Of a stretch of 21,788 nucleotides of DNA, positions 15,829 through 21,788 are shown piece by piece. Position 1 is the stretch's first letter, and each line of letters opens with the position of its first letter. This DNA is from JBMSHD01 sp049416425 (GTDB lineage Bacteria; Pseudomonadota; Gammaproteobacteria; Francisellales; Francisellaceae): NCBI GenBank assembly GCA_049416425.1, contig JBMSHD010000024.1, positions 1 through 21,788 of the forward strand, read 5' to 3'. The notes beneath the pieces are model-generated. The model ran no database searches. It had not been told where the DNA came from and saw nothing but the letters and a program-made list of their open reading frames with translations. The translations under genes were made by a program, and so were the position numbers.

Positions 15829-16661
15829 AAAACGTGGCAATTCCAAAAGACTATAAGAGTTTGATGCAGTATCTGGGTGAGCGTTATGCAGATTATCGAA
15901 CCATCTATGCGCCGACTCGATTTGCTCATGCCGGAAAATCACTGATAACAGGGCTGCGCATAGAAGGCCGCCAGGTAAAAATATATGTCGATCTGGCTCA
16001 GCTGGCGGTTGATTCTTATAGCCATAAGGCACTCAGAAGCTTCATCGATCATATTGAGTCGTTGGTATATGGTCAGGAGCCGGAGGTGATTATCAGTCGT
16101 TGTATCGAAAAATTTCTTGATCTGTATAAACTGCAGTTGTATCCGGAGCTGATATCCGATAGATTATCGCTCTATCGCCTCGGCATAAACTGGATTGATG
16201 CCCGCCATGATGGCAGAATCATTCTTGCAAGCCTAGAGAAAAAAATAAGGTCTTTTCTTTGCCATTTCCCGTTGACAGTCAGTCTGAAATTTATTCACCA
16301 CCAGAATATGGCCAGACTTGGTCGTCTGATCATCGGGAAGAGCCGCCTCATCGAGGATGAGTCTTTGTTGGCCTTGACCGTGACGATTAAACTATTTGTT
16401 CATGACTTTATTGATAACGATAAACAACTGAAACTGGTGGCTGAACTTAAGGCATTCTGTTTGCAGCTTTTGCACCAGCACGGTTTAATTTTGCTAAAAA
16501 TGAGTGTGGTACTGGATTTTGGACTCGATTGTTTTCGATTGGGCTCGTTGCTGCATCAAGCTTATTTAATGGGAGGTCATCGCCGTTTCAATTTAGTGGG
16601 CAGCCAGGATAGAAATAGTCGTGGATCGTGCCAGGCAGGAGTCAGATCATGTGGTTTTTAA
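15825..16661 (+). CDS. TssG-like baseplate protein
   Basis: A 278-residue soluble protein starting at an ATGA overlap with tssF, with AGGGGGGT as ribosome binding site. The C-terminal half follows the TssG layout. FPLTVSLKF (about residues 148-156) is followed by ARLGRLIIGKSRLI (about 165-178), a hydrophobic strand LALTVTIKLF, then a long helix (about 200-222). It finishes with a short strand and FRLGSLLHQAYLMGG (about 246-260), which parallels the family's final L-G-x-x-x-x-L-G-W-x-x-W-L-G. TssG is normally encoded right after TssF, as here, and together they form the wedge of the baseplate. The FPI equivalent (IglF or IglJ) cannot be decided by eye. The 3' end overlaps tssJ by 13 bp. Confidence 0.58.
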   Translation: MKNVAIPKDYKSLMQYLGERYADYRTIYAPTRFAHAGKSLITGLRIEGRQVKIYVDLAQLAVDSYSHKALRSFIDHIESLVYGQEPEVIISRCIEKFLDLYKLQLYPELISDRLSLYRLGINWIDARHDGRIILASLEKKIRSFLCHFPLTVSLKFIHHQNMARLGRLIIGKSRLIEDESLLALTVTIKLFVHDFIDNDKQLKLVAELKAFCLQLLHQHGLILLKMSVVLDFGLDCFRLGSLLHQAYLMGGHRRFNLVGSQDRNSRGSCQAGVRSCGF

Positions 16662-17059
16662 AATATTGTGTTTTATCGCTGATTATTCTGGGGGGGTGTG
16701 GTTGTGCCAGCAACACATTTAACCTGACGGTCGACAGTGGTGCCAAGGCCAATGGAGGGCAGCCACTGTATGTCTATGTCAAAGACAATGATTGGAATGA
16801 CTTTCTAGGCAGCGATCCGAGCCAGGTTTACAGCGATTTTATGAACAATGAAATACAGAATCGTCTTTTGATTATTCCGGCACGAAAATCTCAGGAATTT
16901 ACCATCAATAAAAGCCCAAAAGAAGGGCTGACTCTGTTTTTTATTTTCAAGAATATACCGATATCGGGTAAATGGAAGATCTATCTGACTAAAGATGAGC
17001 AACAAGATATGACGATAGATATCGATGATAACGATTTGATCAGCATGACAAACAAATAG
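16649..17059 (+). CDS. tssJ: T6SS outer-membrane lipoprotein TssJ (IglE)
   Basis: A 136-residue lipoprotein. ATG at 16649 has AGGAG (16636-16640) nearby. The alternative GTG seven codons upstream would add polar residues before the signal peptide and is rejected. The signal peptide ends in a lipobox L14-G15-G16-C17, so Cys17 should be acylated and the mature protein anchored to the outer membrane. The mature part is a small beta-sandwich-like domain, with LTLFFIFKNIP and GKWKIYLTKD strands typical of TssJ. Its length and location beside tssL match the short IglE-type lipoprotein. It captures the periplasmic domain of TssM, and with TssL completes the trans-envelope complex. Confidence 0.88.
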   Translation: MWFLKYCVLSLIILGGCGCASNTFNLTVDSGAKANGGQPLYVYVKDNDWNDFLGSDPSQVYSDFMNNEIQNRLLIIPARKSQEFTINKSPKEGLTLFFIFKNIPISGKWKIYLTKDEQQDMTIDIDDNDLISMTNK

Positions 17060-17069
17060 GAGTGGACGG

Positions 17070-17696
17070 ATGTGGAAAGTTGATTTTTATGAGATTATTG
17101 CCAAAGTTGACCGCTTTATTCTTGTCGATGGTAAATCGCTTTCACAACTGAGTGAAACCTTGTTTAATGATATTCAGGCATTGACATTAAAGCTTCTTGA
17201 TCTAAACGGCGGCGGTGTTCAGTACGGTCCGTCGCATCTCATCAGTTTTGCCATAACGGCTTACTGTGATGAGAAGCTCAACGTCATTGCACTTAAAAGC
17301 GGCTATCAATATGCCCTGTTGCAGAGCCGGCTATTTAATACCGTGAATGCGGGTAAAATTTTTTATGAATATGTTGAATCCATCTTATCTTCAAGGCAGA
17401 CGTTCCCACAGGTCTATTGGGTCTATTATTTTCTGTTGATTCATGGTTATAGTGGCATGTATGGCACACAGTCAAAATTTCAACGCAATATGTATATCAA
17501 ACAGTTAAAGCTGTGTTTATTGGATAAAACGACGACAGAGAAAGTGCTAAACAAAGGCCTATTAGGTGTCGCTAAAGACAGAAAAACGCCATGGCTGCCT
17601 TTATATCTCCGAATCCCGCTATCGAGTTATTGGGTGGCGCCTTTTTGTCTGTTAGTGGCAATTTATGCCACTGGCTGGTTGATGCCTTATTTGTGA
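17070..17696 (+). CDS. tssL: T6SS inner-membrane protein TssL (DotU)
   Basis: A 208-residue protein matching the short DotU form of Francisella (about 209 residues). The conserved ITAYCDEKL (about residues 62-70) corresponds to the DotU A-x-x-D-E motif. FYEYVESIL (about 98-106) and YYFLLIHGYSGMYG (about 118-131) match the helices around the family's L-G-F-x-G-x-Y motif. A single C-terminal membrane helix (about 186-207) anchors it with the bulk in the cytoplasm. No OmpA-like peptidoglycan-binding domain is present, unlike extended TssL proteins. TssL partners TssM and receives the TssK baseplate. The ribosome binding site AGGAGTGG lies 10 bp after tssJ. Confidence 0.94.
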   Translation: MWKVDFYEIIAKVDRFILVDGKSLSQLSETLFNDIQALTLKLLDLNGGGVQYGPSHLISFAITAYCDEKLNVIALKSGYQYALLQSRLFNTVNAGKIFYEYVESILSSRQTFPQVYWVYYFLLIHGYSGMYGTQSKFQRNMYIKQLKLCLLDKTTTEKVLNKGLLGVAKDRKTPWLPLYLRIPLSSYWVAPFCLLVAIYATGWLMPYL

Positions 17697-17719
17697 TTTA
17701 GAGGACAGAGGAGTCGTTA

Positions 17720-18109
17720 ATGAAAGCGGTTGTAAATGGTGCGGTGCTTAAATGCAGTTTTGGTGCCGCCCCTTCTGGTTTGAGTATCTTGCCGGTAAAA
17801 ATGGTCAATGCCCAAAATCTGCCTCAGGCTACGATTATGGACAATATAGCCGGTGTTAATATCTTGCCTTTTGGCATGTGTTCATCTTTATCGAATCCGG
17901 CGGTGGCGGCGGCAACGGCGGCGGCGCTTGGCGTTTTGACGCCACAGCCCTGTATGCCAGTAATTGTAGCGCCCTGGGCGCCGGGTTCTCAAATCGTCAA
18001 AATCCGAAAGATTCCGGCATTGACGCAAAGTTGCAAGCTTATGTGTGCCTGGGCGGGTGTCATAGAGATCATCGATCCCATGCAGATGGTGGAGAATGTC
18101 AATAAATGA
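17720..18109 (+). CDS. PAAR-like (DUF4280) spike tip protein, IglG-type
   Basis: A 129-residue PAAR-like protein of the DUF4280 family, the type represented by Francisella IglG. It starts directly with the domain: VVNGAVLKCSFG (about residues 4-15) with C12, then INxxPFGMC motif NILPFGMC (47-54) with C54, and NPAVAAAT. TPQPCMP has C78 and QSCKLMCAWAG has C105 and C109. Four of these cysteines should bind a metal that holds the sharp cone together. It would cap the trimeric VgrG needle. IglG (about 173 residues) carries an N-terminal helical extension that this protein lacks. A run of alanine codons gives the GC-rich patch at about 17898-17925. It is the last gene of the T6SS operon, with GAGGAG before its ATG. 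Confidence 0.92.
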   Translation: MKAVVNGAVLKCSFGAAPSGLSILPVKMVNAQNLPQATIMDNIAGVNILPFGMCSSLSNPAVAAATAAALGVLTPQPCMPVIVAPWAPGSQIVKIRKIPALTQSCKLMCAWAGVIEIIDPMQMVENVNK

Positions 18110-18145
18110 TCAATCAATTGTCTGGATCAACAAAATCATGCTTGA

Positions 18146-18169
18146 GGGTCATTCAAATTCCTATGACCC
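18146..18169. repeat. Inverted repeat after the T6SS operon
   Basis: GGGTCAT (18146-18152) and ATGACCC (18163-18169) are exact reverse complements with a 10-nt loop, 36 bp after the PAAR-like gene. No T tract follows, so it is not a standard intrinsic terminator. It could be a terminator of another kind or an operator for the downstream gene. Confidence 0.5.
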
Positions 18170-18253
18170 AATAAATGCGCTATCAACCAAGGTTCTCAGT
18201 CATTATGGCGAAAACACCTCATGGTGACAACGGGTTTCTAATGTTTAAAATCC

Positions 18254-18262
18254 TGTTACAAT
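18254..18262 (+). promoter_or_regulatory. Extended -10 promoter for the DUF7916-type gene
   Basis: TGT-TACAAT fits an extended -10 (TGn plus TACAAT, 5 of 6), whose spacing to ATG 18291 predicts a short leader of about 20 nt. The -35 region is poor, as is common for extended -10 promoters. It implies independent expression from the T6SS operon. Confidence 0.4.
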
Positions 18263-18290
18263 GTTATTTTTCAATCAAGGGAAATACATA

Positions 18291-19169
18291 ATGGTCAAAC
18301 GATATCTCGACTGCAGTGCCTCAGAACTTATGCGTTTCTCAGCCGATGAAGTGCTTGAGTCGATTGCACGCAGTGAAGGGCGCATCATCGTCAGCGAGGT
18401 CATCGGTGCAACTCAGCCGTTACTGATGAACATAACCAATGCCGAGTTAGCTGCCAGCCAGGGCGCAGATTTGTTATTGCTCAATATGTTTGATGTCAAA
18501 AATCCACTTATCAACGGCATGCCTGAGAATATCGATAAAAGTCACTCTATCTCGGTGCTTCAAAAACTGACAGGTCGTGTTATCGGCGTCAATCTTGAAG
18601 CGGTGGACAAAGATTTTAAACCACAACAGGATCATTTCTGGCGAGTGAAATCAGGAAGATTGGCAAATGCGGAAAATGCGAAGCGTCTCATTGAGATGGG
18701 AGCAGGCTTTATTGTGATCACCGGAAATCCTGAGAATGGCGTGAGCAATCAGGCGATTTTTGAAAGCCTGCAAACCATAAGGGAAGCAGTTGGCAGGCGT
18801 TGTCTATTAATTGCTGGTAAAATGCATGCGTCTGGAATTGCAGCGGAATCTGGAGAAAAGATGATTTCTCAGTCCGTCATTGACAAATTTTTAATGGCGG
18901 GTGCCGATATTATTTTACTACCAGCACCAGGAACGGTGCCTGGCGTGACTCAAGATTATATCAAAGCATTAATCGATCATATTCATAGACAGAAAGCGTT
19001 GGCCATGACGGCTATTGGAACCTCTCAGGAAGGGGCGGCAGATTTGCATCACATAGGTGATACCGGCTACTGTGGCATTGCCTTGCCGGAAAATATCAAA
19101 ACCTATAGCGTTGCCATCCGTGGTGTTCGCCATACTTATGCCAGAATGGCCAGATCGATAAACAGGTAA
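18291..19169 (+). CDS. DUF7916-type TIM-barrel protein of unknown function
   Basis: A 292-residue cytoplasmic protein. ATG at 18291 follows AAGGGA, while an upstream in-frame ATG at 18261 overlaps the likely -10 box and is rejected. The pattern of alternating strands and helices looks like a TIM barrel: VSEVIG, ADLLLLNMFD, VIGVNLEAVD, AGFIVITGNP, CLLIAGKMHAS, ADIILLPAPG, AMTAIGTSQEG and GYCGIALPENI occupy successive strand positions. I recall this family from diverse bacteria as DUF7916 or as 'haloacid dehalogenase-like' or 'phosphonomutase-like' in automatic annotation. The N-terminal RYLDCSASEL and NAELAASQGADLLLLN are typical. No haloacid dehalogenase DxDx motif is visible, so that label seems wrong. 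A lyase or aldolase role is a guess from the fold. It converges on feoB. Confidence 0.75.
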   Translation: MVKRYLDCSASELMRFSADEVLESIARSEGRIIVSEVIGATQPLLMNITNAELAASQGADLLLLNMFDVKNPLINGMPENIDKSHSISVLQKLTGRVIGVNLEAVDKDFKPQQDHFWRVKSGRLANAENAKRLIEMGAGFIVITGNPENGVSNQAIFESLQTIREAVGRRCLLIAGKMHASGIAAESGEKMISQSVIDKFLMAGADIILLPAPGTVPGVTQDYIKALIDHIHRQKALAMTAIGTSQEGAADLHHIGDTGYCGIALPENIKTYSVAIRGVRHTYARMARSINR

Positions 19170-19216
19170 AATAATATAGTGGATGTGGTTGATATTTACA
19201 GAAGCCGTATCAAGCG

Positions 19217-21517
19217 TTAATGGCAGCTTTTTGCCTTTGCTGTGGCACAGGCTCCGCCACAGCCTGAAACTCGGCTTTCAAAGCGAACGGTTTTGGCGAA
19301 ATGGCGCATGATAAAAACGACAGCAGCTATCGCGGCAATAGAGGCGATAATCCAGCCGATGGCATGCGCCGGGGTTGTCATAAGACAAGTCGCCTGGTAG
19401 ACGATGACAGCGCCAAAATAGGCGATGGTAGTCGACCAGGTCACCGACATGATTGCCCAGCCGCGTGAGGACTCTCTGGCGATGGTGCCGATGGTTGAGG
19501 CACAGGGGATATAAAGCAGTACGAAAAGCATATAGGCAAAGGCCGCGGCCATTGAGCCAAAAGCGATTACCATTGATCCCATGGCGGTACTATCCATATT
19601 GGCATCGGCTTCACCAGCGGCAAATGGATTTAAGAAGGCCGAAACGCTTATATCCTTGAACCCATCTATGGTCTGGCTCCAGGAGTCTTTGAGTCCAGCC
19701 CATAGATTAAAGTCATCCTGACCTGCCTGTTCAAGCGTTTCGGGTTTTTCCTGAGTGTAGAGTGTGTTTAAGGTGCCAACGACCACCTCTTTGGCCAGGG
19801 TTCCGGTTAAAAGGCCGACTGTGGCCTGCCAGTTGTCTTCTTTAATGCCTATGGGTGACAACACCGGGGTGATGGCGCGTCCGGTATACGATAAAATAGA
19901 ATGTTGTGAGCCGCCGGCGACAACCTGGCCATTCGGTTCAATGCTGTTTAATGTGCCGATGAGCACACAGATGGGAATGATAACCTTACCGGCACGAAAA
20001 ACAAAGCGCTTGAGTCGTCCCCAGCTGTGAATCCAGATGGTTTTAAGATTGGGCAGATGATAAACGGGAATCTCCATGACAAAGGGCGCGCTTTGACCTT
20101 TAAGCAGTGTGTATTTAACGATAAATCCCGTTAAGATGGCACCTAAGATGCCGATAAGATACAGTCCAAAGACGACTAAAGCACCGCCTTGTGGAAAAAA
20201 GGCAGAGGCAAAAACGGCAAAGATGGCAAGCCTGGCACCACAAGAGATAAAGGGAGCCATCATAATCGTCATCAGCCTGTCTCTTCTGGTCTCAAGCGTG
20301 CGTGTTGCCATCACCGCCGGGACATTGCAGCCAAAGCCAACGATAAGGGGAACGAAGGCTTTACCCGGAAGACCAATGGCTTGCATGAGTTTATCCATGA
20401 CAAAAGCGGCTCTGGCCATATAGCCTGAGTCCTCAAGAAACGATAAGAACAAGAACATGCAGCCAATCTGGGGAATAAAAGTCACAACGGTGTTGATGCC
20501 AAGTCCAATCCCTTGAGCGATCACGGCCGTCAGCCACAACGGCAGACCAAGCCAGATGCCAAGGTGAGTCATGCCCTGGATAAACAAAACATTGGACGAA
20601 CTATCGAATAAAGGCTGAAGCGCGCCACCGATGGTGATGGTAAATTCAAACATCAGATACATGACAAACAGAAAGATCGGAATGCCGAGGTACTTATTCA
20701 TGCAAAGTTTATCGATTGCTTCTGTGACGCTGTGTTTTGATTGTTTCTGTGTATCACAGCAGCTGTCAATAATAAAACCGGCGGCTTTGTAGCGAGCCTG
20801 TGAAGATAAAAAAGTCTCATCACCGTGACGTTGAAGGTGTTTCCTTTTGAGCGCTTGTAATTGCCGATGATGTGTGGAATCGACAAGTTCGTTGATTATA
20901 GGGTCGTTTTCGCTTAATCGCGTGGCCACAAAATAAGCCGGCAGTTTAAGATCCAGTCCCTCGATGTCAGTTTTGAGTCGGTTGATGCTTGGATTATGGA
21001 AGGAGGATAGGTCAAAATTTGAGATGGCGATCGATTTAATTAGCTGATCTTTTAGTGCTGCGATGCCGATTTTTTTTCTGCCGATAATGGGGATAACCGG
21101 CATATTGAGAAGACGTGAAAGCTTGTCGAAATGGACGATGATCCCTTTTGTTTTAGCGACATCGATCATGTTGACGGCGAGGATGATGGGAATATGCATC
21201 TCCATAAGCTGCAGAGTTAGATAGAGATTGCGTTCAAGATTTGAAGCATCGATCACATTGATGATGGCATCGGGTTTTTCTTCGATAATAAAGCGGCTGG
21301 CAATCTGCTCATCGATGGAGCTGTCATCCGTGCTGCTTAACGAATAAATACCGGGCAGATCAACAAGCTCGATATCCTGGTTTTTATGGGTAAAGCGTCC
21401 CGTTTTCTTATCAACAGTGACCCAACTCCAATTGCCGACTTTCTGATTCATGCCAGTTAAGGCATTAAAAACGGTAGTTTTACCACAGTTAGGGTTGCCG
21501 ACGATGGCGTATTTCAT
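19217..21517 (-). CDS. feoB: Ferrous iron transporter FeoB
   Basis: A 766-residue inner-membrane Fe2+ transporter, full length for gammaproteobacterial FeoB. The N-terminal G domain has G1 GNPNCGKTT (residues 7-15), G3 DLPG (53-56) and G4 NMID (about 115-118). A linker at about 165-270 follows, then a multi-helix membrane part. The two Gate/core repeats are recognisable: VGFGCNVPAVMATRT, and YIPCASTIGTIARES with its conserved cysteine. The tail ends in a cysteine-rich GCGGACATAKAKSCH. The switch I segment reads GNWSWVTV, where the family normally has NW(P/A)GVTV. ATG overlaps the feoA stop (ATGA), so translation is coupled. No feoC follows. Confidence 0.98.
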   Translation of the reverse strand: MKYAIVGNPNCGKTTVFNALTGMNQKVGNWSWVTVDKKTGRFTHKNQDIELVDLPGIYSLSSTDDSSIDEQIASRFIIEEKPDAIINVIDASNLERNLYLTLQLMEMHIPIILAVNMIDVAKTKGIIVHFDKLSRLLNMPVIPIIGRKKIGIAALKDQLIKSIAISNFDLSSFHNPSINRLKTDIEGLDLKLPAYFVATRLSENDPIINELVDSTHHRQLQALKRKHLQRHGDETFLSSQARYKAAGFIIDSCCDTQKQSKHSVTEAIDKLCMNKYLGIPIFLFVMYLMFEFTITIGGALQPLFDSSSNVLFIQGMTHLGIWLGLPLWLTAVIAQGIGLGINTVVTFIPQIGCMFLFLSFLEDSGYMARAAFVMDKLMQAIGLPGKAFVPLIVGFGCNVPAVMATRTLETRRDRLMTIMMAPFISCGARLAIFAVFASAFFPQGGALVVFGLYLIGILGAILTGFIVKYTLLKGQSAPFVMEIPVYHLPNLKTIWIHSWGRLKRFVFRAGKVIIPICVLIGTLNSIEPNGQVVAGGSQHSILSYTGRAITPVLSPIGIKEDNWQATVGLLTGTLAKEVVVGTLNTLYTQEKPETLEQAGQDDFNLWAGLKDSWSQTIDGFKDISVSAFLNPFAAGEADANMDSTAMGSMVIAFGSMAAAFAYMLFVLLYIPCASTIGTIARESSRGWAIMSVTWSTTIAYFGAVIVYQATCLMTTPAHAIGWIIASIAAIAAVVFIMRHFAKTVRFESRVSGCGGACATAKAKSCH

Positions 21518-21738
21518 TTGACTTCCTCTATATTGATTAACGCCAGTTCAGATTTTCGCATCGAAATCGAGAAATTACGGATGCTGAGCTGCAAAGGATT
21601 GCCAAAGGGAGCCGATTTGTCTACGGTAAATATCGTGCCGGGAAGAAAACCCAGAGACAGAAGTTTATGACGATAATTTGCCGGGCAACGATTCGAAAAT
21701 CCCAGTATTTTATAGCGATGGTTCAGCTGTGGCTGCAT
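21514..21738 (-). CDS. feoA: Ferrous iron transport accessory protein FeoA
   Basis: A 74-residue SH3-like protein. The core LLSLGFLPGTIFTVDKSAPFGNPLQLSI contains the family's G-x-x-P-G-x-x-x-x-x-x-x-x-P-x-G-x-P pattern (about residues 29-52). A hydrophobic strand with SMRKSELALI follows, where the family has L-R-x-x-x-A. FeoA is cytoplasmic and modulates FeoB. It is the first gene of the feoAB unit and its stop overlaps the FeoB start. The ribosome binding site before ATG is weak. Confidence 0.95.
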   Translation of the reverse strand: MQPQLNHRYKILGFSNRCPANYRHKLLSLGFLPGTIFTVDKSAPFGNPLQLSIRNFSISMRKSELALINIEEVK

Positions 21739-21763
21739 TAAGATAAACTCATCATCTTTATAT
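21739..21763 (-). promoter_or_regulatory. Possible Fur-box-like site upstream of feoA
   Basis: On the minus strand, GATATAAAGATGATGAG followed by TTTATC carries GAT repeats and an ATAAA/TTTAT inverted pair across 19 bp. The best match to the 19-bp Fur consensus I can place has only about 10 matches. feoAB is Fur- or FNR-controlled in many gammaproteobacteria, so the site is plausible but weak. Confidence 0.25.
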
Positions 21764-21773
21764 CATGAGTAGC

Positions 21774-21779
21774 ATTATA
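21774..21779 (-). promoter_or_regulatory. -10 box of feoAB
   Basis: A consensus TATAAT on the minus strand lies 36 bp upstream of the feoA ATG, giving a leader of about 29 nt. Its -35 box would fall just outside the right edge of the window and cannot be checked. Confidence 0.45.
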
Positions 21780-21788
21780 AGGCGATTA

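Noticed and set aside
17878..18105. Glycine-rich alternative frame inside the PAAR-like gene
   Set aside because: The glycine run is only the alanine codons of the real gene read in another frame.
18146..18169. Rho-independent terminator of the T6SS operon
   Set aside because: The stem is present but no T tract follows and the loop is 10 nt.

Overview
The window comes from a Gram-negative bacterium, most likely a gammaproteobacterium related to Francisella (Fangia/Caedibacter/Cysteiniphilum-type lineages). Two observations support this. The central 14 kb is a type VI secretion system of the Francisella pathogenicity island kind (T6SS subtype ii), with TssB closely resembling IglA, an IglC-type tube protein, a very short VgrG and a DUF4280 PAAR-like tip. 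Base composition by eye is only moderately AT-rich, less extreme than Francisella itself. Taxonomy is inferred, not demonstrated.

Layout. Positions 1-561 hold no gene I can support, but contain two strong palindromes and a sigma70-like promoter for the next gene. 562-2007 (+) encodes a stand-alone dihydrolipoamide dehydrogenase-type flavoprotein. Converging on it with overlapping stop codons is a leftward two-gene unit (3779 to 2004): an unrecognised 433-residue protein, then a 154-residue VgrG-like beta-helical needle. A 198-bp AT-rich divergent intergenic region (3780-3977) with palindromes separates this unit from the rightward T6SS operon.

The operon (3978-18109) runs tssB-tssC-iglC(Hcp-like)-tssK-tssA-like/iglI-like, then a gp27/PdpA-like spike hub, then tssM-tssF-tssG-like-tssJ-tssL-PAAR-like. 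Together these supply the sheath (TssB/C), inner tube (IglC), baseplate (TssK, TssF, TssG-like), membrane complex (TssM, TssJ, TssL) and tip (gp27-like hub, small VgrG, PAAR-like cone). The spike is split into separate polypeptides encoded in both divergent units. No TssE (gp25) and no ClpV ATPase gene is recognisable in the window. The 433-residue protein, encoded just upstream of the needle, is the best candidate for an undescribed effector or spike-associated cargo.

Right of the operon, a short intergenic region with an inverted repeat and an extended -10 promoter precedes a TIM-barrel-like DUF7916-type protein (18291-19169, +). Facing it is feoAB (21738 to 19217, -), a ferrous iron uptake system whose FeoB has an unusual switch I motif and a cysteine-rich tail. 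No tRNA, rRNA, CRISPR array or intact insertion sequence was seen.
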